Shown: positions 27,474 through 35,948, counted from the first letter of the stretch. The stretch: 64,000 nucleotides of DNA from Chitinophagales bacterium (GCA_041392475.1 JAWKLZ010000002.1:868001-932000), one strand, 5' to 3'. The notes: a model not told the origin generated them from the sequence alone. Numbers and translations are program-made.

Positions 27474-28913
27474 CTATTCTGGTTCAAACAAGTCATCCAT
27501 TGTTAATACACTGTCAATCAATCCTAAACTGTGTTTGTTATGCTTCAATCCAAAAGTGGTAATCAAAACCATAAAAATTTGTTTACGGGTTTTGGTAGTT
27601 GCTCGAAAAACACTTTTTTTTGTGCTTAAAATCTCTGCATATGATTTGGATAGGGAAAATATTTCGTTGTAAAACTTGATTTCAACCAAATTAATGGTTT
27701 GGTCTTTTCTATCTATCAATAGGTCAATCTGCGTGCCTTTTTCTTCGTCTGTTCCTTTTTTGTAAAACGAATAGGACACGGCATAAATTCCCGAAATTCC
27801 CAAAGCTTTCTTAATCTGTGGAATGTGTTTTAAGCAAATGCTTTCAAAGGCATAGCCACTCCACGTTTTGTAGTTTTGGGTTTGACTAATGTGGTGCCAC
27901 AAATCTTTTCCTTCGTGCTTCTTTCCTTCAATAAACTGCAAATAGAATAAGGAGTATTCGTCTGTGAGGCGGTATAACTTTTCCTTTTTCTTTTTGCCAA
28001 AAGGTTGATAATCTGATATAAAACCCGATTGCACCAATTCTTTTAGAACTCTCTGAATTGTGCCCCCTGCGGATATTTTTGCCCCTTCAATGATTTGCTG
28101 TCGAGTCAATCCTTGTTTTTGTTGCCCCAAAGCTCGGATAACCGCAATGTGATTTTCAGCATGACTGAACAAAGACGGATACAGCTTCAAAAACTCATCT
28201 TGTAGCAATCCTTTTTTGGAAAAACAAATCTGTTCAATATTCTGAGTAGCACTTTTCCCTCCTTCAATTTCTTTGAGGTAATGCGGAATGCCTCCTATTG
28301 CCATGTAAATTTGAATGATTTGATAGCGTTCAAAATAAATATTGCGGCTGTTTAGATAGAGTTCCGTCTCAAGTAAAGTGAAGGGTTCTAAAAAGATATT
28401 TTTGGTGACTCGATTATGCAAACCTCCTCGATGGTGTATTACTTTTTGTATCATCCAAGAGGCTGCCGAACCACATATCACCACTACAATATTTTGGTCA
28501 ACCGCCCAACTGTTCCAAAAAAAACTCAATCCCCTCAAAAAGCCCGATTTGTGAGTTGCCAACCACGGAATCTCGTCCAAAAAAACAACTTTTCGTTTTT
28601 CGCTATCTATATTTTTCAAGTAGTTGATAAGCAACATAAAGGCTTCCAACCAATTGACAGGTATTTTTACAGGTAGAGAAAGATTGCTTGCTTCTCCCAA
28701 ACGGTAAGCAAAGTTTTGAAGTTGTTCGGTTTTTGGTGCATTTTGAAGTCCTGTTATCTCAAAATCTAAGTGGTCTTTATACACTGTTTTGATTAAGAAA
28801 GTTTTGCCTACCCGTCGTCGTCCGATAATAGAAACCATCTCTGCCTCGTCCGACTCCAAAGCCTTCCGCAAGATTCTTTTTTCTTCTTCCCTTCCTACCA
28901 GCGTTTTTTTCAT
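27474..28913 (-). CDS. AAA ATPase fused to PD-(D/E)XK-type (DUF234) domain, copy 1
   Basis: 479 residues. The N-terminal archaeal-type ATPase (ATPase_2 / COG1672 group) has Walker A GRRRVGKTF (31-39), Walker B KVVFLDEIPW (about 112-121) and the sensor-like VVVICGSAASWM. A winged-helix part follows (LTRQQIIEGAKISAGGTIQRVL). The C-terminal DUF234 region has QIDLLIDR and VEIKFYN: Asp397, Glu411 and Lys413 fit a PD-(D/E)XK nuclease core. The family is multicopy in many Bacteroidota and archaea and its role is unknown. A paralogue lies at 36644. Inverted repeats precede the start, and the gene ends flush against the kinase gene. Probably a DNA-acting NTPase-nuclease; this is inference. Confidence 0.9.
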   Translation of the reverse strand: MKKTLVGREEEKRILRKALESDEAEMVSIIGRRRVGKTFLIKTVYKDHLDFEITGLQNAPKTEQLQNFAYRLGEASNLSLPVKIPVNWLEAFMLLINYLKNIDSEKRKVVFLDEIPWLATHKSGFLRGLSFFWNSWAVDQNIVVVICGSAASWMIQKVIHHRGGLHNRVTKNIFLEPFTLLETELYLNSRNIYFERYQIIQIYMAIGGIPHYLKEIEGGKSATQNIEQICFSKKGLLQDEFLKLYPSLFSHAENHIAVIRALGQQKQGLTRQQIIEGAKISAGGTIQRVLKELVQSGFISDYQPFGKKKKEKLYRLTDEYSLFYLQFIEGKKHEGKDLWHHISQTQNYKTWSGYAFESICLKHIPQIKKALGISGIYAVSYSFYKKGTDEEKGTQIDLLIDRKDQTINLVEIKFYNEIFSLSKSYAEILSTKKSVFRATTKTRKQIFMVLITTFGLKHNKHSLGLIDSVLTMDDLFEPE

Positions 28914-28923
28914 TGTGTTTTTG

Positions 28924-28989
28924 TTTATTGGTGGAGTAATCGCTATAAAAATACCTACATTTCTCCACTAATAAAAATTATTGGTGGAG
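28924..28989. repeat. Three-arm inverted/direct repeat upstream of ATPase copy 1
   Basis: Arm a TTTATTGGTGGAG (28924-28936), arm b CTCCACTAATAAA (28963-28975, inverted) and arm c TTATTGGTGGAG (28978-28989, direct to a). Arms a and b form a 13-bp stem with one mismatch over a 26-bp spacer; arms b and c form a tight hairpin. The layout matches the perfect inverted repeat upstream of ATPase copy 2. It may be an operator, an element end or a leader hairpin. Confidence 0.7.
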
Positions 28990-29091
28990 GAATCGCTTGT
29001 ACTTCTCTATGAAGGCGTAGATTCCAAAACGAAATTGGTGTTTTTGTATGCAAAGAATCAACTTGAAGGCACTAACCTTGCTGCAGCTTAA
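28981..29091 (+). other. Possible C-terminal coding remnant
   Basis: An open frame of 36 codons with no start reads like a protein end: SLVLLYEGVDSKTKLVF then LYAKNQLEGTNLAAA and a TAA stop. It begins inside repeat arm c, just behind ATPase copy 1. It could be the tail of a gene cut off by arrival of the ATPase gene, or chance. I do not recognise it. Confidence 0.25.
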
Positions 29092-29144
29092 ATGGAAGTC
29101 TGCTAAAAATACGGCATCCTTTCCCTTTATTCCCTCCTAAATTG

Positions 29145-29152
29145 TATATTTG
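29145..29152 (+). promoter_or_regulatory. -7 promoter box of the 28-residue membrane peptide
   Basis: TATATTTG fits TAnnTTTG exactly and lies 35 bp before the small ORF at 29187. Confidence 0.5.
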
Positions 29153-29186
29153 CAGCTTCAAATCTTCATTTTAAAATTATAGTCTT

Positions 29187-29273
29187 ATGGAAATCTACGC
29201 ATTGACCATCGTTATTCCTGCAATTATTGGTATCATCATGGCTTACAGTTGGTTGAAAAGACCACGGGTATAG
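29187..29273 (+). CDS. 28-residue single-pass membrane peptide
   Basis: MEIYALTIVIPAIIGIIMAY is a clean transmembrane helix and is followed by SWLKRPRV, a basic tail that would stay in the cytoplasm. The ORF has its own -7 box 35 bp upstream and a strong terminator 33 bp after the stop, so it looks like a self-contained transcription unit. I do not recognise the family. Small hydrophobic peptides of this type act as membrane-protein accessory subunits or type I toxins; neither can be chosen here. No antisense RNA promoter was identified. Confidence 0.55.
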   Translation: MEIYALTIVIPAIIGIIMAYSWLKRPRV

Positions 29274-29306
29274 TCTTGACGAAAACACAAGTGTAATCAA
29301 AACATA

Positions 29307-29343
29307 AAAAAGTCCAACATTTGATAGAAATGTTGGACTTTTT
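29307..29343. terminator. Bidirectional terminator between the small peptide and the amidase gene
   Basis: A perfect 16-bp stem, AAAAAGTCCAACATTT (29307-29322) with its complement at 29328-29343, around a 5-nt loop. The arms themselves give T-runs in both directions. Confidence 0.85.
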
Positions 29344-29375
29344 GTATTATATTTTTCTTGGTAGAGCCGATTCAA

Positions 29376-30560
29376 CTATTCCTCACCCACATCTGCAAAA
29401 TGAGGTTCGTATTTTTCAGCCTGAACACCTCTGATAACCCTCTCCCAATCAAATGCGGGGCCAATATCCCATTTTCCTGTTGCTCTATAATTGAGATGTG
29501 TGAGAACACCTTTGAAGGTTGTATTTTTTTCTGTTGCATCAAATCGAATGTCTTCGGGCAGAAATTCTCTTGGAATATCGTAAGTCGCTGTTAAGTATCG
29601 CAACAAGACAATCAAGGTTTCATATTGTTGGTGCGTAAAATTGGCGTAGTACTGATAGCCTTTGTAGGGTTTGTCCAATTTGATATATTTGGTAGAATCC
29701 TCCATGGAACAATACACATCTACATAGTTGGGATTGGTCTTAGTTCTCGAATAAACTGTTTCTAATTTTCCGTTTCGAGGAAGCAAAGGGCCGTAATTGG
29801 AAATTTCGATGGCAATAGATTGTTTGCTCATTTCCTCATTGCCACCAATGGTGCCTTTACCTAAATGGTGTGACCAATAACTCGAAGAAAACAATTGATA
29901 AATCGTACCATCACGCCCCAATACAAAAGGAACGGACTCACGGTATTTGGAGTAGCCCCTTCTTGGTCTGGTCAATACGTCCACATCACTTTTGATATTG
30001 CCGACGGTGAAGTGCATCACGATTTGTTTTTTGTCCACTACTTCTGCTTCATAATAGCCTGTGTAGCCATTTGCAGGCGTACAGCGCACGACCTCCATGA
30101 TTTTGTCTTCTCCAGGAACGGGTACTGCAATTTTTTTGTGGAGAAATTTGCGTCCACTTGCTATCTGTGTATCGTGAAAATCTTTTTCCCACTGAGCCGT
30201 TTTATCGTATTTTTCTGATTCATTGATGGTTGCAGGTATTTTGTAAAATTCTCCTTCGAGGGGATTTCTTGCATTAGATTGTGGCTTGACAGGAACAATT
30301 TTAGCATAGTTTCTCTCTTTGATACCCTTTCTATCATTTGCCAAAGTGCCATTTCCACCAGATCCTGGAACAAATTTTCGAGGTTTTGCCGTCTCACCTT
30401 TGTCAATATAGGTATTGCTGCTATACTTGGAGGAAGCAGCAGGTGTACGATGCACAGGAGGTGCTTTTTGGGTATGTTGTACTTTCTGGTAGCTGCTACA
30501 TGCGCTTAAAATTACACATACCAATACTGGCGTTAATATTTTACATATATATATTCTCAT
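29376..30560 (-). CDS. N-acetylmuramoyl-L-alanine amidase (Amidase_2) lipoprotein
   Basis: 394 residues with a lipoprotein signal (VCVILSAC, Cys21). A long low-complexity linker precedes an Amidase_2/PGRP fold. Zinc and catalytic candidates are the His in IVMHFTVG, SHHLGKG, and the late VLTHLNYRATGKWDIGPAFDW, where HxxxxxxGKxDxGPxxDW is the typical C-terminal zinc motif. It should cleave the amide bond between muramic acid and the stem peptide, in cell wall turnover. It is larger than minimal AmpD-type enzymes because of the linker and inserts. Convergent with the small membrane peptide gene across a shared terminator. Confidence 0.9.
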   Translation of the reverse strand: MRIYICKILTPVLVCVILSACSSYQKVQHTQKAPPVHRTPAASSKYSSNTYIDKGETAKPRKFVPGSGGNGTLANDRKGIKERNYAKIVPVKPQSNARNPLEGEFYKIPATINESEKYDKTAQWEKDFHDTQIASGRKFLHKKIAVPVPGEDKIMEVVRCTPANGYTGYYEAEVVDKKQIVMHFTVGNIKSDVDVLTRPRRGYSKYRESVPFVLGRDGTIYQLFSSSYWSHHLGKGTIGGNEEMSKQSIAIEISNYGPLLPRNGKLETVYSRTKTNPNYVDVYCSMEDSTKYIKLDKPYKGYQYYANFTHQQYETLIVLLRYLTATYDIPREFLPEDIRFDATEKNTTFKGVLTHLNYRATGKWDIGPAFDWERVIRGVQAEKYEPHFADVGEE

Positions 30561-30768
30561 GGTGAATGTGGCTTAAATCAAACCAAGTTGGTGTTGTTTG
30601 AAGTAAAAGGGTTTCCGTATGGGCAGCACATTTTCAATAGAATGTTGACCCAATAAATGTGTGCAAGTTTAAATGCTTAAAGAAGTATCGCTACCAATAG
30701 TCAAGCAAATATGCTGCCAACCTACTATCTAGTACGTTGTGAATGAGAAAGGTTGCGTCATTTAATTG

Positions 30769-32292
30769 TCATAAAATAGTTCTCAATGGTTTTTCTTCAA
30801 TTTTGCTGTCCAACCAATTTCCTATTTCAAAGAGACCCAACGGAAAACGTCCTGTTTTGGCGACCATTTGCTGCAATTCGCTGCGAAAAGTTAAAAAACA
30901 TTTCTTCAATTCTGATTTGTCAAAAATATTGACCTTTATCAACTGTCGGACGTTTTGAAGTACAATCTGTTCAAAACTATCCAAATCGTCTGCTTGCTTC
31001 AAATTGCGGTAAGTAGAACGGTACAAATTCTCTAAAATATCTTCGTTTTCCAGTTCATAATGCAGTATCAATTGCAGCAAACGAGCCACTTGTTGTAGGT
31101 CTTTGCGGACATCTGCTTTGGGAAAATAAATGATTTCGTTGAGCCAAAGCAATGCTTCTGAATGGTTTTCTTGAAGAAAATAGAGCAGGGCAATGTTGTA
31201 GTAAATCGTCAATAAGTGCGAAGGAGAGATGTATTCACCATATTTTTCCAAGCCATTTTCCCATCCCTTGACTTTTGCTATTCCTTCTTCAAACCGTTTT
31301 GTATTGATGAAATACAATAGTTTATTGATGGTAATCAATTGAAAGACTTTATATTCTGCTTCAAAAGTATCAGTCGGCAGCAGCTCCATCTTTTGGAGTA
31401 CATCGGGAAATAAATCAAATTGATTCGTTTGTTTGCAGCTATTGAGGTAATTGTTCAATGCTTTCCGATACGCTCCTAAGTCTTCTTTCTGCAATCGTTT
31501 CCCTTCTTGCGTATTCCACAAATCCACCAGCTTTTGGTAGTGTTCAAAGGACTGTTTGGCTTGTCGGGTCTTAGAAAAATAATGCCCTTTTGTATCGTGA
31601 TACAGCAGCTTTGCAGTGAAGGAAAGGGCTTTGGATTCATCACTGAGCAACGGATGGTCGAAAAGTTGCTTAAAATCCTCTGTTGTAGCCGCTTCTTTTG
31701 TGGTTTCTTTTACCCTCAGCGACATCACTATTTGTTCATTGATGTTTTGGTAAGTTGTTTTGTTTTGCAGCAGCAAGAGAATGTATGCTTCTTCTGCTAC
31801 CAACTCCGCCAATTTTTGCACAACTTTTTTAGATGCTGTTCCCGTCAACAAGCGTTTTTCCCATTCCACCAATTGCAGCAAATACGAAAATGCATCGTAT
31901 TGATACGCTATTTTTTTACTCCTCCTCAGTTCCTTACCCATTTGATTCAAGAGTGATTTGCGGTACAACAACTCCAAATTGCTTAGTGATTCTCGCAACT
32001 GAAAAGCGACCGAAACGTCTTTTCCTCCCGAGTGATAGTCCCTCAAACTTTTGAGGATTTTATTGGAGAGTGCGTTTTTGGTGAAGGTCAATTGCTTTAC
32101 AAAGGTCTTTTTCCGAAACTTCTTTTTAATCGCAACTTCATCATATTCCTCTTGCTTCAATATGGCTTCAAAGAGCCTCAAATAATTGTTCTTTTTCCCA
32201 ATAACGTGTATTTCTGCCATCATTTTGAAGTACCGTTTTTCGGTGCGGGAAAGGGAGTGAATAAGATCGAACAAGTCGGTTGGAGGGAACAT
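30769..32292 (-). CDS. Helical-repeat protein of unknown function
   Basis: 507 residues, no signal peptide or membrane segment. Rich in Leu, Lys and Glu with a periodic helix-turn-helix pattern (SLSRTEKRYFKMMAEIH, LRESLSNLELLYRKSLL, YYNIALLYFLQENHSEALLWLNEI) that suggests TPR-like solenoid repeats. The opening LFDLIHSLSRTEKRYFK resembles uncharacterised Bacteroidota proteins. I can give no function. It stands alone, 200 bp upstream of the amidase gene on the same strand. Confidence 0.8.
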   Translation of the reverse strand: MFPPTDLFDLIHSLSRTEKRYFKMMAEIHVIGKKNNYLRLFEAILKQEEYDEVAIKKKFRKKTFVKQLTFTKNALSNKILKSLRDYHSGGKDVSVAFQLRESLSNLELLYRKSLLNQMGKELRRSKKIAYQYDAFSYLLQLVEWEKRLLTGTASKKVVQKLAELVAEEAYILLLLQNKTTYQNINEQIVMSLRVKETTKEAATTEDFKQLFDHPLLSDESKALSFTAKLLYHDTKGHYFSKTRQAKQSFEHYQKLVDLWNTQEGKRLQKEDLGAYRKALNNYLNSCKQTNQFDLFPDVLQKMELLPTDTFEAEYKVFQLITINKLLYFINTKRFEEGIAKVKGWENGLEKYGEYISPSHLLTIYYNIALLYFLQENHSEALLWLNEIIYFPKADVRKDLQQVARLLQLILHYELENEDILENLYRSTYRNLKQADDLDSFEQIVLQNVRQLIKVNIFDKSELKKCFLTFRSELQQMVAKTGRFPLGLFEIGNWLDSKIEEKPLRTIL

Positions 32293-32322
32293 ACTCTTTT
32301 GTTGTTTTAAGGTACTGGAGTT

Positions 32323-32481
32323 TTAAGGTGTTGGTGTGTTGGTTGAGCGATAGCGAAATCCCGATTTTTCATCGGGGGTGTGTTGTGTTGGGTATTCATA
32401 GCCATCAAGTTTAGTAATTAACATAAGCATTAAGCCCTGAACAAGAACAAATAATAGAAAGGAAGCTTTCTTATAGTTCAT
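32323..32481 (-). CDS. Doubtful 52-residue ORF with hydrophobic N-terminus
   Basis: From ATG 32481: MNYKKASFLLFVLVQGLMLM looks like a signal or membrane segment, then LITKLDGYEYPTQHT. The last third is encoded by a GT-rich minisatellite and a CCCGAT/ATCGGG hairpin (32360-32376), so the C-terminus is probably not genuine. It may be a decayed or chance ORF. Confidence 0.25.
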   Translation of the reverse strand: MNYKKASFLLFVLVQGLMLMLITKLDGYEYPTQHTPDEKSGFRYRSTNTPTP

Positions 32482-32593
32482 GGGTATAGTGTGCTTCTTT
32501 TTTATCAAAACTTCCTGTTCAATGCTGTATGAGAAACAAGCAAACCTTAGCTTGATGGCTATGGTTGGGTATTTTGAAGTATTGCCTCTTATC

Positions 32594-32684
32594 ATCCTAC
32601 TTCCTACTTCCTACATCCTACTTCTCACTTCCTACTTCCTACTTCCTACTTCCTACTTCCTACTTCCTACTTCCTACTTCTTAC
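32594..32684. repeat. Heptanucleotide tandem array, 13 units
   Basis: Thirteen contiguous 7-bp units; nine are exactly TTCCTAC and four are variants (ATCCTAC twice, TTCTCAC, TTCTTAC). It lies in the 638-bp gap (32293-32930) before the secreted three-gene cluster. The plus-strand frame through it gives a LLPTSYF peptide repeat, which is only a product of the 21-bp super-period. It resembles the short tandem heptamer repeats (STRR) known from cyanobacteria. Confidence 0.9.
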
Positions 32685-32839
32685 ATCTCAAAACAACGTT
32701 TGACACCTATGTTTTTGTTTAAAACAAAACATCAATAAAATTTTAAACTCCTTAAAATCAAAGTTCTTATTCAATTCTCCTCTATTAATTCCCTATAAAT
32801 AAAACCTATGTTTTTCAAAAACCTTGTTTCAGACCAGCC

Positions 32840-32859
32840 TATCTTTGCCCTTATCTTTG
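32840..32859 (+). promoter_or_regulatory. Two tandem -7 boxes before the secreted three-gene cluster
   Basis: TATCTTTG occurs at 32840-32847 and again at 32852-32859, each a full TAnnTTTG match, giving leaders of roughly 65-85 nt. A TTG at 32824-32826 is the only -33 candidate, at non-standard spacing. Confidence 0.5.
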
Positions 32860-32930
32860 TGGTGTAATCAAAACGAAAAAGGTTACAAACATTTTCAAAT
32901 CCAATTTTAACTTTTTAAACAATTAACGCC

Positions 32931-33506
32931 ATGACAACTTCAATCAGTAATTTTAGAATTCACACAAGCATTAACAACATTCTCAAAAGCTTGGTCATTT
33001 TATTGGTCTTTTGTTTTGCAGCCAACAGCAGCTTTGCACAGTACCAACTACCTCAAAAGTACCAAATCAAAAAAGCTCCCACTTATCAGCTCAAAAAGCC
33101 GATTCACATTCCTCAACCTTCCTGTCCAGATTTGAAGGCGATGCCGATTCAGTTTCAAATTTTGAGTCGCCCCACTCCTTACACCGCAAGAGTTCGAGTG
33201 ACTGCAACAATCAAAAACATAGGAGGAACAGACTATATCTCTGGAAGCAATCAACAAAGTATGCAACTATACATCGGTAGTACGCCGGTAAAAAATGAAG
33301 GATTTGCCAACTTAGCCAAAGGCACAACCCGCACCATTACCTACGATATGACCTACTCGACCTCCAATGAGTTTCCGCCAATGATCAAACTCTTCATCTC
33401 TTATGACCCCGACATCGCTATTGACGGCAATCCAAAGAACGATGAATGTACTTACTCTAACAACCAAAGCTCTCGTGACAGCAGTGAGATTGGAGGAATG
33501 TTGTAA
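32931..33506 (+). CDS. Secreted CARDB-like protein
   Basis: 191 residues. Signal peptide to about residue 36 (AANSSFAQ). A Lys/Pro-rich linker (YQIKKAPTYQLKKPIHIPQP) leads to a single beta-sandwich of CARDB type: RVRVTATIKNIGGTDYISG ... MQLYIGSTPV ... LAKGTTRTITYDMTY ... IDGNPKNDECTYSNNQ. No T9SS domain, so it is periplasmic or exported by another route. It is the first of three secreted-protein genes on one strand, with a hairpin between it and the next. Function unknown. Confidence 0.8.
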   Translation: MTTSISNFRIHTSINNILKSLVILLVFCFAANSSFAQYQLPQKYQIKKAPTYQLKKPIHIPQPSCPDLKAMPIQFQILSRPTPYTARVRVTATIKNIGGTDYISGSNQQSMQLYIGSTPVKNEGFANLAKGTTRTITYDMTYSTSNEFPPMIKLFISYDPDIAIDGNPKNDECTYSNNQSSRDSSEIGGML

Positions 33507-33518
33507 CAATAAGACATC

Positions 33519-33560
33519 AAGTAGATTTCAGAAACTTTACAAACTTTCTGAAATCTACTT
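33519..33560 (+). terminator. Perfect 16-bp hairpin after the CARDB-like gene
   Basis: AAGTAGATTTCAGAAA (33519-33534) and its exact complement (33545-33560), 10-nt loop, followed by TCCTTC rather than a T-run. It is probably an attenuator or RNA-stabilising 3' end, allowing different levels of the upstream and downstream genes. Confidence 0.5.
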
Positions 33561-33628
33561 TCCTTCAATCCTTCTATATGCTCATGACTCCTTTTATTTT
33601 TTCAAAACCTTTTAAAACTTTAAAAACC

Positions 33629-34789
33629 ATGTTAGTAAACACTGTAAAATCCGTTTTCACTTGGCATTTTATCTGCCTTTTCTTCTTGTTGAGTGCTTTT
33701 CAACTTTCTGCAAATGCACAACCCAGCACCTTCAAACATACCGCAACGACCAGCAATACCACGAACAATTACACCCTCATTGACCACGCTCGCACCAATG
33801 GACAACCGAACAAAATCCTTTTCGTGACGCATGACTATGGCAATGTCGGACCTTATGTAAATTCTCCCATTGGCGTATGGTACACAAACGGAAAATGGTC
33901 TGTTTTCCAACAAGACAGACGACCTATGCCTGCCGATGCAAAATTCAATGTATTGGTACAAACCACAGCAGACCGAGGTGTATTCATACACACCGCCAAC
34001 AACAACAATACAAGCAGTCACATCACCACCATTGACCACCCTGACACCAACGGAAAACCCGATGCAAAACTTATGGTGACGCAACATTGGGGCGCAAGTC
34101 GAACCTATAACAACCATCCCATTGGCGTATATTACTCTGGCGGAAAATGGCGCATTTTCAACCAAGACCGTGCTGCAATGCCCGATGGTGCAATGTTCAA
34201 TATATTGGTCAATCACCCCAAATCGTTCCAACATACCGCATCTTCCTCTACCATTCAACTACCGCATGTCACCAAACTCAACCACGCCAATACCAACAAT
34301 TCCAACAATGCCTTTGTATTCGTCACCCAATGTTGGACAAGCGTTTACAATCCCCACCCTGTTGGAATATGGTACACTCGTGGTAAATGGACGGTTTACA
34401 ATCAGGACCGAGTACCCATGCCAGCCAACTCCAAATTCAACATCATCGCTTTCAGTCTAAGCGAAGGTAGCACAGCAGCTACGCCAAAAGTGACCAGTGC
34501 TACTTTATCGGCAGTAAATCCAAATGTAGCAGGAAAATGCTCACAAACCATCCAATTTAAAGGCAGTATTAGTTTCAATGGTACAGGTACGGTTCAATAT
34601 AGATTTACGAGAAGCGATGGTGCAACAGCCCCCATCCAAAGTTTACACTTTGCAGGAGCAGGTACAAAGTCAGTTAGCACTACTTGGCAGTTGGGTAAAT
34701 CGTATCAGGGTTGGCAAGGTATTGAGATTCTTTCTCCCAACAACCTTCAATCCAATCGAGCCAATTTTACACTAAGATGTACCGATTGA
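33629..34789 (+). CDS. Secreted triple-repeat protein (DUF7452-like)
   Basis: 386 residues from the preferred ATG 33629, which gives a proper signal peptide (ending QLSANAQ). Three tandem repeats of about 80 residues follow: each opens F-x-HTA, has a T-N-x-x-L-DH (or NH) stretch, then PIGVWYTNGKWSVFQQDRRP, PIGVYYSGGKWRIFNQDRAA or PVGIWYTRGKWTVYNQDRVP, and ends MPxxxxFNxLV. This fits a family I tentatively name DUF7452. The C-terminal 100 residues form another beta domain (TIQFKGSISFNGTGTVQYRF). No T9SS tag. Function unknown; the conserved aromatic/QDR pattern suggests a ligand-binding surface. Confidence 0.85.
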   Translation: MLVNTVKSVFTWHFICLFFLLSAFQLSANAQPSTFKHTATTSNTTNNYTLIDHARTNGQPNKILFVTHDYGNVGPYVNSPIGVWYTNGKWSVFQQDRRPMPADAKFNVLVQTTADRGVFIHTANNNNTSSHITTIDHPDTNGKPDAKLMVTQHWGASRTYNNHPIGVYYSGGKWRIFNQDRAAMPDGAMFNILVNHPKSFQHTASSSTIQLPHVTKLNHANTNNSNNAFVFVTQCWTSVYNPHPVGIWYTRGKWTVYNQDRVPMPANSKFNIIAFSLSEGSTAATPKVTSATLSAVNPNVAGKCSQTIQFKGSISFNGTGTVQYRFTRSDGATAPIQSLHFAGAGTKSVSTTWQLGKSYQGWQGIEILSPNNLQSNRANFTLRCTD

Positions 34790-34894
34790 GGTGAAAATAA
34801 AATTGTTTTTCTTATCAAAAAGGATTATTTTCCATAAACTTCTGCAACTCCTCACTCCTTTTATCTCTATTTCACACGTTAAAACCATACAATC

Positions 34895-35788
34895 ATGCCT
34901 TTTTCCTTCAAAAAAACAGTCTATTTTAGCTTTGTAGCCATCCTTATGCTGCTATTATCTCATCCTATTTCTGCACAAATCAAATACCAACCGAATACCA
35001 ATATTGGGACTTCGGGTAGCGTTGGCGGAGGAGATTGCTGCAAAAATGCACAAGGAAATTGTGTTAAAATCGGAACAAACATTCCTTGTCCTGGTGTCAG
35101 CAATTGTGTTCCCTGCAACCAGCAAAGCAATCCTACTACTAGCGGTTGGGGACAAGCAGGTACAGGAGTTGCTTGTAGTGATTGCGACAAACCTCTGTTG
35201 ATTGACAAATATGGTCAGGTTTCTATAGAAAAAACACTTACCCTCGGCGGAGGCAAATTGTTGGCAGGTAATCAAGGCATTGGCATTGCGGGAAATTTTG
35301 AACCTGTCAAAGCGAATGCCTTCAATCTCGGCAGTGCTAATAGCCCTTTTAAAACGGTATATGCCAAAAAAATAGTGGGACAGGTTTCTAAATATTCGGA
35401 TAGAAGACTGAAAACCGATATTTCTGCTCTACCTTATGGACTTCAAACGGTGATGCTCTTGAAGCCAAGCATTTATCACTACAAAAACAACACCGAAGGC
35501 AAACGAGAATTGGGTTTGATTGCTCAAGACTTACAACAAACTGTTCCCGAAGTTGTCGACGAAAGCGATGAGTTTTTGAGTGTGGATTATGCGGCATTGA
35601 TTCCTGTTTTGATTCAAGCAATTCAAGATCAACAGACTCTTATTGAAGCCCAAAAATCCACTATTGAAGGTCAAAAAACGGCAATGGAACAAACCCAGAC
35701 GGAATTGAAGGATTTGAGGGCGAACTTGGAGGAGATTATGGATTTTCTTCAATTAAAGGAGAAGAAAGTGGGGGTTGTAGAAGATTGA
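34895..35788 (+). CDS. Secreted protein with endosialidase-chaperone (Peptidase S74) domain
   Basis: 297 residues. Signal peptide (ending HPISAQ), then a Cys-rich head with CCKNAQGNC and CSDCDKP motifs, a beta-rich stalk like phage fibre proteins (GNQGIGIAGNFEPVKANAFNLG), and an S74 intramolecular chaperone. The cleavage/catalytic start is SDRRLKTDISAL (about 168-179); GLIAQDLQQTVPEVV and LSVDYAALIPVLIQAIQDQQ complete it, followed by a coiled coil (about 245-285). S74 domains drive trimerisation of fibres and often self-cleave at the Ser of SDxRxK. A trimeric surface fibre is inferred. The coiled-coil end is typical. Confidence 0.88.
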   Translation: MPFSFKKTVYFSFVAILMLLLSHPISAQIKYQPNTNIGTSGSVGGGDCCKNAQGNCVKIGTNIPCPGVSNCVPCNQQSNPTTSGWGQAGTGVACSDCDKPLLIDKYGQVSIEKTLTLGGGKLLAGNQGIGIAGNFEPVKANAFNLGSANSPFKTVYAKKIVGQVSKYSDRRLKTDISALPYGLQTVMLLKPSIYHYKNNTEGKRELGLIAQDLQQTVPEVVDESDEFLSVDYAALIPVLIQAIQDQQTLIEAQKSTIEGQKTAMEQTQTELKDLRANLEEIMDFLQLKEKKVGVVED

Positions 35789-35827
35789 GATTGAAGTGAA
35801 ATATAGTTGATTATCAAATTATTGAAG

Positions 35828-35863
35828 CGCAATATTGAAGTGAAACTTTGGTATTGCGTTTTT
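35828..35863 (+). terminator. Terminator of the secreted three-gene cluster
   Basis: CGCAATA (35828-35834) pairs with TATTGCG (35852-35858), with further wobble pairing inside, followed by five T residues. Confidence 0.6.
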
Positions 35864-35948
35864 GATTAAAAACATAAATTCCGTCAGTTTAGTCAATACA
35901 GAAACTCTACTTCGTTTTTTCACCAAAATGAGCTTTTATTTTCATTCT

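Noticed and set aside
32480..32722. 80-codon plus-strand ORF with LLPTSYF repeats
   Set aside because: Its repeats are only the translation of the TTCCTAC heptamer array; no start context or protein family.
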